Assembly: GCA_016792625.1 (NCBI GenBank)
Contig: JAEUKK010000104.1
Location: 1-64,000, forward strand
DNA: 64,000 bases
Direction of reading: 5' to 3'
Source of the DNA: Deltaproteobacteria bacterium
Lineage (GTDB): Bacteria > Myxococcota_A > UBA796 > UBA2385
Shown: positions 55,718 to 63,108 of the stretch, one piece after another
Layout of the letters: each line of letters begins with the position of its first letter
Position numbering within the stretch: the first letter of the stretch is position 1
Translations under genes and position numbers: made by a program
The notes under the pieces: generated by a model
Database searches by the model: none
What the model was told of the DNA's origin: nothing
What the model saw: the letters and a program-made list of their open reading frames with translations, nothing else

Positions 55718-56740
55718 ATGGCGAGCGAGGCGCACCTCCTCGACGGCCTGCGGGCCGCCGACCAGCTGCTCGGCGCCGCCGGCCGGGCCGAGGTCGAGGC
55801 CCAGCTCGCCGCGCTCGAGCGCCGGGTCAGCGGGCTGCGCGAGGGCCCGATGCGGCGGGCGGTCTGCGCGGCTTGGCTGGTCGATCTGCCGCCGGCGCCC
55901 TTGGTCGCGGCGTTGGTGCTGCTGCTTGGGCGCGCCCGCGCCGGCGGCGCGCTGGCCCGTGTGGTGCTGCAGCAGCTCGCCTTGGAGCCGGTGGCCTACG
56001 CCCAGCTTGACCCGGCGGTGGCGGCGGAGGCGGCGCGGCTGGCGGCCTCGGCGGGGCTGGGCGGTGTCGGGCGCCTTCTGCAGGGTGAGCTGGCCGAGCT
56101 CGACCGCGCCGACGAGGCCCGCGAGAACCCGGCCTTGGACCTGCCGCTTGGGGTGCGCCGGGCCGCTGCGCGGGCGCAGGACCGCTTCGCCCTTGACCGC
56201 TTGCTGCGCGACCAGGACTGGCGCGTGATCAGCCTGCTGCTCGACAACCCGCGCCTGACCGAGCGCGACGTCATCGTGGTCGCTGCCCTGCGCCCGACCC
56301 GGCCCGAGGTGCTGCAGGTCGTCGCGCAGCACCCGCGCTGGTCGACCCGCCCGGCGGTCCGCAAGGCCCTGTGCTGCAACCCGCACCTGCCGCTGGTGAT
56401 CGCCCGCCGGCTGCTGCCCACCCTGCTCGTGCAAGACCTGCGGCATGTGCAAGCCGCGGGCGCCTTGGTGCCGGCGCTCGCGCGTGAGGTGCCGGCCCTG
56501 CTCGCCGCCCGCCAGCGGCAGGCGCCCACCGAGATCGACGCGGACGAGGTCGATCCGGGGGAGATTGAGGCGCTGCTCGCCGCGCTCGGCGCGAACGACG
56601 AGGAGAGCGGCGCAGAGGAGCCGTCTGTGGGGGCCGCTGCGGAAGGCGCTGCTGCGGGGCCATCCGCCGAGGGGCGGGAGGGCGCGCGACCGGCGGCGGG
56701 GGCGCCCGCTGGCCCGGTGGGTGAGCTGGACCTGCCCTGA
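55718..56740 (+). CDS. Helical-repeat (HEAT/ARM-like) hypothetical protein
   Basis: 340 residues, no named family. Consecutive helix pairs such as FALDRLLRDQDWRVISLLLD, TERDVIVVAALRPTRPEVLQ and TRPAVRKALCCNPHLPLVIA resemble DUF2336/HEAT-type repeats. The last ~80 residues are acidic and Ala/Gly-rich. Cytoplasmic; probably a protein-binding scaffold. ATG 55718; ribosome site GGGGGG is weak. Confidence 0.65.
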   Translation: MASEAHLLDGLRAADQLLGAAGRAEVEAQLAALERRVSGLREGPMRRAVCAAWLVDLPPAPLVAALVLLLGRARAGGALARVVLQQLALEPVAYAQLDPAVAAEAARLAASAGLGGVGRLLQGELAELDRADEARENPALDLPLGVRRAAARAQDRFALDRLLRDQDWRVISLLLDNPRLTERDVIVVAALRPTRPEVLQVVAQHPRWSTRPAVRKALCCNPHLPLVIARRLLPTLLVQDLRHVQAAGALVPALAREVPALLAARQRQAPTEIDADEVDPGEIEALLAALGANDEESGAEEPSVGAAAEGAAAGPSAEGREGARPAAGAPAGPVGELDLP

Positions 56741-56752
56741 GCGGGCGGGGCC

Positions 56753-57025
56753 TCAGACCTCGTCGGCCTCGTGCACGGCCTCGCGGGCCCGCTTCTTGGG
56801 CTTGGGGCCGCCGTCTTCGAGCTCGGCGAGGCCCTCGTCTTCGCCCTCGCCCATGCCTTGTTTGAACGCCTTCACACCCTTGCCCATCTGCGAGAGCACG
56901 CGGGGCAGCTTGCCGACGCCGAAGAAGATCAAGATGATGACCAGGATCAGCACGAGCTCCCACGGGCCGGGCATCCAGGCCAGGGGCAGGGACAGGTCGG
57001 CGAGGGCGGGCAGGGCGGCGGGCAT
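56753..57025 (-). CDS. tatA: Sec-independent translocase subunit TatA/TatE
   Basis: 90 residues. PGPWELVLILVIILIFFGVG is the TatA helix, followed by the hinge KLPRVLSQMGKGVKAFKQGM amphipathic helix and an acidic then basic tail. TatA oligomers form the channel for folded proteins. The residue before the helix is Glu, as in TatA. No tatC nearby. ATG 57025 follows CGGAGCCCCC. Last gene of the hutI-mtnA-tatA run (28-bp gap). Confidence 0.9.
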   Translation of the reverse strand: MPAALPALADLSLPLAWMPGPWELVLILVIILIFFGVGKLPRVLSQMGKGVKAFKQGMGEGEDEGLAELEDGGPKPKKRAREAVHEADEV

Positions 57026-57053
57026 GGGGGCTCCGAAGGCGCGGCGGACCACC

Positions 57054-58016
57054 TCAGGCGGCGGGCGCGGGGAAGGGTAACCGCCAGACCCCGTGCTCGG
57101 TCAGCCACGCCGTGACCAATTTCGCGGGCGTCAGGTCAAAGCCAGGGTTCCAGACCGGCGTGTCGGCGGGGCAGATCAGCGCGCCGCCCAGCCGCCGCAG
57201 CTCATCGGCTGGGCGGCTCTCGATGGGGATCTGGGCAGCGGTGGGCGTGGCCCGATCCAGCGTGCTGGTCGGCATCGCGACGTAGAAGGGCAGGCCGTGG
57301 GCCTGCGCCAGCACGGCGAGGCCGTAGGTGCCGATCTTGTTGGCCGTGTCGCCGTTGGCCGCCACGCGGTCGCAGCCGACGATCACCGCGTGGACGCGGC
57401 CGCTGGCCATCAGCGCGCCGGCCATGCCGTCGGTGAGCAGCGTGCAGGGGATGCCGTCGCGGGCGCACTCCCAGGCGGTGAGCCGCGCGCCCTGCAGGTA
57501 GGGGCGGGTCTCGAGCGCGAAGACCTCGACGGCTGCGCCCGCCGCCCGGGCGCTGCGCACCACGCCGAGCGCCGTGCCATGGCCCCCGGTGGCCAGCGCC
57601 CCAGTGTTGCAGATGGTCAGCACACCCCCGGTCAGCAGGTGGGCGGCCTGGGCGCCCATCGCCTCGTTGGCGGCGCGGTCCTCGGCCCAGAGCTGGCCCG
57701 CGACCTCGGCGAGGGCGGCGTCGGGCACGCCAATCAGGCGGTCGAGGGCCCAGGCGAGGTTCACCGCCGTCGGCCGGCTGGCCCGCAGCGCGCGGTCGGC
57801 GGCGGCCCGGTCTTCGCCCGACCAGCGGGTGAGGGCGAGCCCGTAGGCAGCGGTGATCCCGATCGCCGGGGCGCCCCGCACGACCATGTCACGAATGGAC
57901 GCGGCGACCTCGGCGGCGGTGCTGTGGGGCAGCCAGCGCTCGGCGGCGGGCAGGGCGCGCTGGTCGAGCAGCTCGAGGCAGCCCGGGCGCCAGCGCAGGG
58001 CGGTGGCGCCGCTCAC
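57054..58016 (-). CDS. mtnA: Methylthioribose-1-phosphate isomerase
   Basis: 320 residues. Converts methylthioribose-1-P to methylthioribulose-1-P in methionine salvage. Family marks: MVVRGAPAIGITAAYGLAL, the catalytic Cys in TICNTGALATGGHGTALGVV, ETRPYLQGARLTAWE, and the catalytic Asp in GCDRVAANGDTANKIGTYGL. GTG 58016 overlaps the hutI stop by 4 bp. No other salvage gene is in the window. Confidence 0.95.
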   Translation of the reverse strand: MSGATALRWRPGCLELLDQRALPAAERWLPHSTAAEVAASIRDMVVRGAPAIGITAAYGLALTRWSGEDRAAADRALRASRPTAVNLAWALDRLIGVPDAALAEVAGQLWAEDRAANEAMGAQAAHLLTGGVLTICNTGALATGGHGTALGVVRSARAAGAAVEVFALETRPYLQGARLTAWECARDGIPCTLLTDGMAGALMASGRVHAVIVGCDRVAANGDTANKIGTYGLAVLAQAHGLPFYVAMPTSTLDRATPTAAQIPIESRPADELRRLGGALICPADTPVWNPGFDLTPAKLVTAWLTEHGVWRLPFPAPAA

Positions 58017-59251
58017 CCCAGCACCCGCTCGCCGTGCATCACGAGGTGGGCGACCCGGTGCCCGCCCAGGTGCTGCACCAGGGCGTCGACCCGCGGGGGC
58101 TCACCCGGCGGCGGGGCGAAGAGGGCGAGGTCGGCGGCGCTGCCCGGCCCGAGCCAGCCGCGGTCGGGCAGGGCGAGGGCGCGGGCGGCGTGCAGGGTCA
58201 GGCCGCGCACGGCCTCGGCCACGGTCAGGCCCTGGATCAGCGTGGCCAAGGTCGCCACCGCCCAGGGATCGTGCACCGGCGCGCTGCCGGGGTTGAGGTC
58301 GGTGCCCAGCGCGATGGGCACGCCGGCTTCGCGCAGGGCGGCCACCGGCGGGGCCACGTCGCGCAAATATAGCTGGGCGCCGGGCAAAAGAACGGCCACC
58401 ACGCCATGTTGGGCCAGGGCTTCGACGCCCGCTGCGTCGAGGCGCTCGAGGTGCTCGACGCTGGTGGCGCCCAGCGCGGCGGCGGCGGCGGCGATGCCCG
58501 TGTGGGCGACCTGCTCGGCGTGGGCCTTGATGCGCAGGCCGGCCGCCTTGCCCGCCGAGAGGATGGCCACCGCCTCGTCGAGGGTGAAGGCCCCGCGATC
58601 ACAGTACACGTCGATGAAGTCGGCGTGCGCGGCGACGAGGGGCAGCTGCTCGTCGATGATCTGGCGGACGTAGGCCGCCCGATCGCCCCGCCACTCGGCG
58701 GGGATGGTGTGGGCGCCGAGGAAGGTCGGCACCACCCGCACCGTGTCGTTCAGATCGGCGGCGACCCGCAGCAAGCGTAGCTCGGTGGCCGGGTCGAGGC
58801 CGTAGCCCGACTTGACCTCGACCGTCGTGACCCCGTGGGAGCGCAGCCCGGCGAGGCGGGCGCGGGCGGCCTCGGCCAGCTCGTCGCGGGGGGCGCGGCG
58901 GGTGGCGGCCACGGTGGAGTGGATGCCGCCGCCCTCTTCCAAGATCTGCGCGTAGGGCACGCCAGAGAGGCGGCGCGAGAACTCGTCGGCCCGGCTGCCC
59001 GCCCAGACCGCGTGGGTGTGGGGGTCGACCAGGCCCGGCAGGCCGATGAGGCCCTCGCCGTCGATGATCTCGTCGGCGTCGGGGGCGTGGGCGGCCGGGC
59101 CCAACCACCACAGCTCGCCGTCTTTGAAGGCCACGCTGACGTCGTGGAGGCGGCCGAGGCCCTCTTCGTCGGGGTGGGCGGTCGCATCCAGGGTGTAGAG
59201 CGTGGAGATGCCGCTGACCAGCAGATCGGCGCGCCCTGGGGTGCTTGGCAT
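58013..59251 (-). CDS. hutI: Imidazolonepropionase
   Basis: 412 residues. Third enzyme of histidine degradation, hydrolysing imidazolonepropionate. Amidohydrolase with metal motif PGLVDPHTHAVWAGSR, FSRRLSGVPYAQILEEGGGI, EVKSGYGLDPATELRLL, FLGAHTIPAEW, KAHAEQVAHTG and GTDLNPGSAP. Followed directly by mtnA (4-bp overlap); the other hut genes are absent here. ATG follows GCGGAGGTCCC. Confidence 0.95.
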   Translation of the reverse strand: MPSTPGRADLLVSGISTLYTLDATAHPDEEGLGRLHDVSVAFKDGELWWLGPAAHAPDADEIIDGEGLIGLPGLVDPHTHAVWAGSRADEFSRRLSGVPYAQILEEGGGIHSTVAATRRAPRDELAEAARARLAGLRSHGVTTVEVKSGYGLDPATELRLLRVAADLNDTVRVVPTFLGAHTIPAEWRGDRAAYVRQIIDEQLPLVAAHADFIDVYCDRGAFTLDEAVAILSAGKAAGLRIKAHAEQVAHTGIAAAAAALGATSVEHLERLDAAGVEALAQHGVVAVLLPGAQLYLRDVAPPVAALREAGVPIALGTDLNPGSAPVHDPWAVATLATLIQGLTVAEAVRGLTLHAARALALPDRGWLGPGSAADLALFAPPPGEPPRVDALVQHLGGHRVAHLVMHGERVLG

Positions 59252-59355
59252 GGGACCTCCGCCGCACCCCTACTCTGTCCGGCGCGCCCCCGGGCACAGC
59301 GGGGACGCTAGGTGGGGGGCGCGGCGCGCGCACCCTGCGCCGCGCGGAGGTGACG

Positions 59356-59679
59356 ATGAGCAGCAGCTCCTCCCCCGGTCCGGCTGAGGCTGCCCTGCGC
59401 GCCTGGGCGGCCCTCGGCGGCCCCGACGCCGCCCGCGCCGAGCTCAGCTTGGTGACCGAGGCGCTCGCCGCGGCGGGCTTCGCGCTCGCCGGCGCCCAGC
59501 GCAGCAACCAGCTCCCCCGGCTGAGCTTCGCCGACGCGGCCCACGTGCTCGAGCTGGGGCCCCGCGACATCACCGCGCTGGCCGCGGGGCTGCGCCGGGG
59601 CGAGGGCCTCCACCTCGCGGGCCTGCTGCGCGCCGAGGGGGAGGCTCCGCCCCGCCGGCCGCTGCCCGAGCTGCCCTGA
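59356..59679 (+). CDS. Small hypothetical protein
   Basis: 107 residues, not recognised. Composition and helix pattern (ALRAWAALGGPDAARAELSL, ALAAAGFALAGAQR, HVLELGPRDITALAAGL) suggest a small helical protein with a Pro-rich end. GCGGAGGTGACG before ATG is a good ribosome site, which supports the gene. Divergent from hutI. Confidence 0.65.
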   Translation: MSSSSSPGPAEAALRAWAALGGPDAARAELSLVTEALAAAGFALAGAQRSNQLPRLSFADAAHVLELGPRDITALAAGLRRGEGLHLAGLLRAEGEAPPRRPLPELP

Positions 59680-59767
59680 TCCCGCGCGTGTCGTTTGTGC
59701 GGCGCAGCCGGAGGACGCCGGCGGAGCGGATACAGGGCCCGCCCTCGTGCGCCGCGGAGCTGCTCGG

Positions 59768-60130
59768 ATGCCGGTGGTCTTCATCTACGCGCTGCCCCCG
59801 CCCGAGCCCGAGCGGGTCGACGTGTGCCTGAGCGCCGTGGTGCACGCGATCACCGCGGCGATCCACTGCGCGCCCGACACGGTCTGGGCCCACTGGGTCG
59901 ACGTGCGGGCCATGCACATCGGCGAGCGGCCCCAGGGCTTTGACGGCCACTGCCCGGCCATCGTGATCCGCGCCCGGCCCGGCCGGTCGACCACCGCGGT
60001 GGCCTCGGCCCTGCAGGCGGTGGCCGAGGCGGCGGCGCTGGCCCTCGACTTGCCGGTCGAAGACGTCTGGGCCTGTTGGGAGAACACGTCCCCAGGCGCG
60101 GTGTTCTCGGGCGGCACCGTCCACCTCTGA
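59768..60130 (+). CDS. Tautomerase-superfamily-like small protein
   Basis: 120 residues. The sequence begins Met-Pro (MPVVFIYAL), as in 4-oxalocrotonate tautomerase-like enzymes whose Pro1 is the catalytic base after Met removal, and then runs DVCLSAVVHAITAAIHCAPDTVWAHWVDV, consistent with a beta-alpha-beta unit. A second similar unit (STTAVASALQAVAEAAALAL, DLPVEDVWACWEN) follows, so it may be a fused two-unit tautomerase. This is a fold-level inference. Confidence 0.55.
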   Translation: MPVVFIYALPPPEPERVDVCLSAVVHAITAAIHCAPDTVWAHWVDVRAMHIGERPQGFDGHCPAIVIRARPGRSTTAVASALQAVAEAAALALDLPVEDVWACWENTSPGAVFSGGTVHL

Positions 60131-60143
60131 GGCCGGGGGTGCC

Positions 60144-61391
60144 TCAGCCCGCCGCGCCGAGCTCATCTTGCGCGCGGCCCCGGGCGGCGCGCCATGCCAC
60201 CGGCAAGGCCGCAACGGCGCTCAGCGCGGCGAAAAAGACGGCCACCACCAGATCAAGGGAGGGGCCCGCCCCCGAGGGCAAGCTGAGGCCCGGGCCGCGC
60301 AGGGCCGGGCTGCGCAGCGCCGCCCAGAGCACCCGGGCGAGCAGGGCCCCGCTGAGGCCCGCCGCGAGGCCGAGCAGCGCGGACTCCCCGAGCAAAAGCG
60401 CGCGGAGCTGCGCGGGGCGCGCGCCGAGCAGCACATAGAGCGCGAGCTCACGGCGGCGGGCCTCGACCCCCGCAGCGGCGGCGGCGGCCGCGGCGAGGCT
60501 GAGCGCGAGCAGGCCCAGCGCGGCGATCAGGCCCGCCAGCTGGGCGCCCAGGCCCAGGCGGTCGGCGAGGCGCTGGCGCTCCAGCAGCAGGTCGGCGACC
60601 CCGAGGCCGGGCATGGCGCTGAGCCGCGCGCGCAGGATGGCCTTGTGCACGCCGCTTCGGGGGCGCAGCCATGCGCCCGAGACACCTCTGCCGCCGCCCT
60701 GGTGGGCGTCCATTCCGACAAAGGCGCCCAGGTCGGCGAAGGCGACCTCGTCGACCGGGCCGCCGGTGGGGGCGAGCAGGCCGACCACGGTCCAGGGCGG
60801 GCCGTGCGCGGCCCCCTCTGCGCCGTGCTGAAGGGCGGCGGCGCCGCCGATGCCGAGCCCGAGGCGGGCGGCGGCGCGCGCGCCCAAGACCAGGGCGGGG
60901 GTCGCGGCGGGGGCCGGGCCGCCGTCGAGCCAGGGCTGCAGCGCGGCGCGGGCGGTGGGCAGGGGCGCGCCGGCGATCAGGCGCAGGCCGCCGGGGCCTT
61001 CGGCGAAGGCCTCGGTCACCGTGGCGATCACCGGCTGGGCGCCCAGCGCGTCACCGGCGGCGAAGGGCACCGCTTGGCGGAGGGAGGGCTCGGCTTCGAC
61101 CGCGGCGAGGGCGCCCGGCGGCATCAGCCCTGGGCAGGGGAGGAGGAACCACGCCCCGCAGAGGGCCAAGGGCAGGCCGCCCCCGGGCGGGCCGACGATC
61201 AGCGCGCCGAGCGCCGGGGGCGGCTGGGTGCGGGTGTGGATCGCCGACGCGGCGTGCAGGCCGAGGCTGAGCAGGGCGGCGCTCAGCCCGAGGCTGAGCC
61301 CGAGCAGGGCCGCCGGCCGGCGCCGGTGCCAGAGCCCCGCCCACATCAAGCGGCGCAGCGTCATCGGGCGGTCGGGTGATCGGTCGCTCAA
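60144..61391 (-). CDS. FtsX-like ABC transporter permease
   Basis: 415 residues. One N-terminal helix (AALLGLSLGLSAALLSLGL), a large extracytoplasmic domain (~60-280), then three C-terminal helices with VEARRRELALYVLLGARPAQ, the FtsX/MacB coupling segment. TTG 61391 overlaps the stop of the ATPase gene (TTGA); ATG 61364 is an alternative start. MacB/LolCDE-type exporters move lipoproteins or peptides out of the inner membrane; substrate unknown. Confidence 0.88.
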   Translation of the reverse strand: MSDRSPDRPMTLRRLMWAGLWHRRRPAALLGLSLGLSAALLSLGLHAASAIHTRTQPPPALGALIVGPPGGGLPLALCGAWFLLPCPGLMPPGALAAVEAEPSLRQAVPFAAGDALGAQPVIATVTEAFAEGPGGLRLIAGAPLPTARAALQPWLDGGPAPAATPALVLGARAAARLGLGIGGAAALQHGAEGAAHGPPWTVVGLLAPTGGPVDEVAFADLGAFVGMDAHQGGGRGVSGAWLRPRSGVHKAILRARLSAMPGLGVADLLLERQRLADRLGLGAQLAGLIAALGLLALSLAAAAAAAAGVEARRRELALYVLLGARPAQLRALLLGESALLGLAAGLSGALLARVLWAALRSPALRGPGLSLPSGAGPSLDLVVAVFFAALSAVAALPVAWRAARGRAQDELGAAG

Positions 61392-62083
61392 CTGGGCACC
61401 CGGGCCAGGGCCTGCTGCGCGGGCAAGGCGGCCAGCGCGCGCGGATCGTGGCTGACCAACAGCAGGGCCGTGCCCTGCTCGGCGCAGAGGCCCTGCAGCA
61501 GGTCGATCACGGCCTGCGCCGCCGCGAGGTCGAGGCTGGCGGTGGGCTCGTCGGCGAGCACCACAGCCGGCCGGTGCACCAGCGCGCGGGCCACCGCGAC
61601 CCGCTGCTGCTCGCCCAGCGAGAGGGCGGCGGGCGGCACGTCGGCGCGGGCGCCCAGGCCGAGGGCGGAGAGCAGGGCGCGGGCCCGGGCCGGCCGGTCG
61701 CGGCGCTCATCGGGGGAGGTCTTTGCGAAGATGCCCCCGAGCAGGACATTCTCGACCGCGCTCAGGCCCGGGTGCAGGTGCAGCCCTTGGGGGATGAAGC
61801 CCAGCTGGGCCGCGCGCAGGGCGGCGCGCTCGGCGGGATGGAGGGCGTGGACCGGCGCCCCAGCCACCCAGACCTCGCCGGCAGCGACAGCCTCAAGCCC
61901 GGCGATCACGCGGAGCAGGGTCGACTTTCCGCAGCCCGAGGGACCATGCAGGCCCAGGGCCGCCCCCCGGTCGAGCTCGAGCAAGGGCAGAGAGAGGAGG
62001 GGCGCGCCCGCGGGGGTCTGGACGTGGAGCCCGCGAAGCGAGAGCGCGGGCACTGGCGCGCCGGTCGGGTCGGAAAAAGACAC
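61388..62083 (-). CDS. ABC transporter ATP-binding protein (LolD/MacB type)
   Basis: 231 residues. Walker A LHGPSGCGKSTLLRVIAGL, Q-loop GFIPQGLHLHPGLSAVENVL, signature LSLGEQQRVAVARALVHRP, Walker B VVLADEPTASLD and the H-loop LLVSHDPRAL. Works with the FtsX-like permease encoded next. GTG 62083 is the best-placed start (MSFSDPTGAPV); an upstream GTG at 62116 is possible. The start region coincides with a hairpin downstream of infA. Confidence 0.9.
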   Translation of the reverse strand: MSFSDPTGAPVPALSLRGLHVQTPAGAPLLSLPLLELDRGAALGLHGPSGCGKSTLLRVIAGLEAVAAGEVWVAGAPVHALHPAERAALRAAQLGFIPQGLHLHPGLSAVENVLLGGIFAKTSPDERRDRPARARALLSALGLGARADVPPAALSLGEQQRVAVARALVHRPAVVLADEPTASLDLAAAQAVIDLLQGLCAEQGTALLLVSHDPRALAALPAQQALARVPS

Positions 62084-62111
62084 ACCCGCCGCCGGCGAGG
62101 CCGGAGGCGGG
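62074..62111 (-). terminator. Hairpin with T-tract after infA
   Basis: On the minus strand CCCGCC and CCGGC (62111-62100) pair with GCCGG and GGCGGG (62096-62085) around a 3-nt loop with one mismatch, followed by TGTGTC and five T. It could terminate infA transcription, but it overlaps the start of the ABC gene, so it may instead attenuate read-through into the ABC genes. Confidence 0.4.
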
Positions 62112-62183
62112 TGCACGCGGGCGGGAGCGCCATTGGATGACCACGCTAGCGACCACGCGGGTGCGCGCGCGGCCACGCAGGGG

Positions 62184-62402
62184 CTACTTGTGGCGGTAGG
62201 TGATGCGGCCCTTGGTGAGGTCGTAGGGGCTGACCTCGACGCGCACGCGATCACCGAGCACGACGCGGATGCGGTGGCGCCGCAGGCGGCCCGACAGGTG
62301 CGCGTGCACTGCCATGCCGGCCTCGGTCTTCACTTGGAAGGTGCCGCCGGGGTACACCTCATCAATCACGCCGTCGATGGCAATCAGGTCGTCAGTCGCC
62401 AA
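62184..62402 (-). CDS. infA: Translation initiation factor IF-1
   Basis: 72 residues, exactly the usual IF-1 length. OB-fold sequence ATDDLIAIDGVIDEVYPGGT, FQVKTEAGMAVHAHLSGRLR, RHRIRVVLGDRVRVEVSPYD, LTKGRITYRHK. TTG start at 62402 with GGAGG seven bases upstream; the longer frame is non-coding. It stands alone, not in a ribosomal protein operon. Confidence 0.96.
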   Translation of the reverse strand: MATDDLIAIDGVIDEVYPGGTFQVKTEAGMAVHAHLSGRLRRHRIRVVLGDRVRVEVSPYDLTKGRITYRHK

Positions 62403-62425
62403 GGGGAAACCTCCAGATGGCCGGC

Positions 62426-62431
62426 GTCTAA
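62426..62431 (-). promoter_or_regulatory. Putative -10 (TTAGAC) of infA
   Basis: On the minus strand TTAGAC lies 23 bp before the infA TTG, matching the spacing of the TAGGCT elements elsewhere. Confidence 0.25.
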
Positions 62432-62536
62432 CGGGCGGTCGGTGGCCGCACAAGGCGCGGCCGGCCGAAGCACGGCGGGTGATGCGTGATCGCCACCGAG
62501 GCCACACGCGGGCCCTGCCCGCAGCGAGGGGAGCCG

Positions 62537-62848
62537 ATGCAGATCCGGGCCATCCAGCAGGAGATTGACGTGTGGGTGCGGGCGAACGGGGGCTACTGGT
62601 CCGAGCTGTCCTTGCTCGCCCGGCTGAGCGAAGAGGTGGGCGAGGTCGCCCGCGCCTACAACACCCGCTTCGGCGGCAAGCGGGTGAAGGCCGGCGAGGG
62701 CCTGCGCGAGATTGAGGACGAGCTCGCCGATGTGCTCTGGATCGTGCTCTGCATGGCGAACCAGCAGGGCATCGATCTTGAGGTCGCGATGGGCCGGGTC
62801 ATGGAGAAGGTGCGGGCCCGCGGCTCGACGCCGGCCGCCACGGCCTGA
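62537..62848 (+). CDS. MazG-like nucleotide pyrophosphohydrolase
   Basis: 103 residues. All-alpha NTP pyrophosphatase of the MazG/YpjD type: metal-binding EEVGEVARAYN and EIEDELADVLWIVLCMANQ (ExxE...ExxD). Hydrolyses non-canonical or alarmone nucleoside triphosphates to monophosphates. Ribosome site GAGGGGAGCCG before ATG. Divergent from infA. Confidence 0.9.
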   Translation: MQIRAIQQEIDVWVRANGGYWSELSLLARLSEEVGEVARAYNTRFGGKRVKAGEGLREIEDELADVLWIVLCMANQQGIDLEVAMGRVMEKVRARGSTPAATA

Positions 62849-63108
62849 GCCGAGGGACGCTTCGGCCCGGCTCGGGTGCTCGGCCGCGGTCCGCGCGGGG
62901 TGGCTGCCTTTGGGCGGGCCTCCCCGCGCTGGTTAGCACGCCGCTCCGCGCGGCCGGGTCCCACCTCCGCGCGCCCCAGGCTGCTCTGCAGCACGCGGCT
63001 CGGCGCCCTCCGGGGCGGTCGCGCCCCCTCCGGCGCGGCGCCTGCGCCGACCTGCCTCCTGTTATTTTGGTCCGTTTGGCCTCTGGCCCCCACCTCCTTG
63101 GAGTGCCC

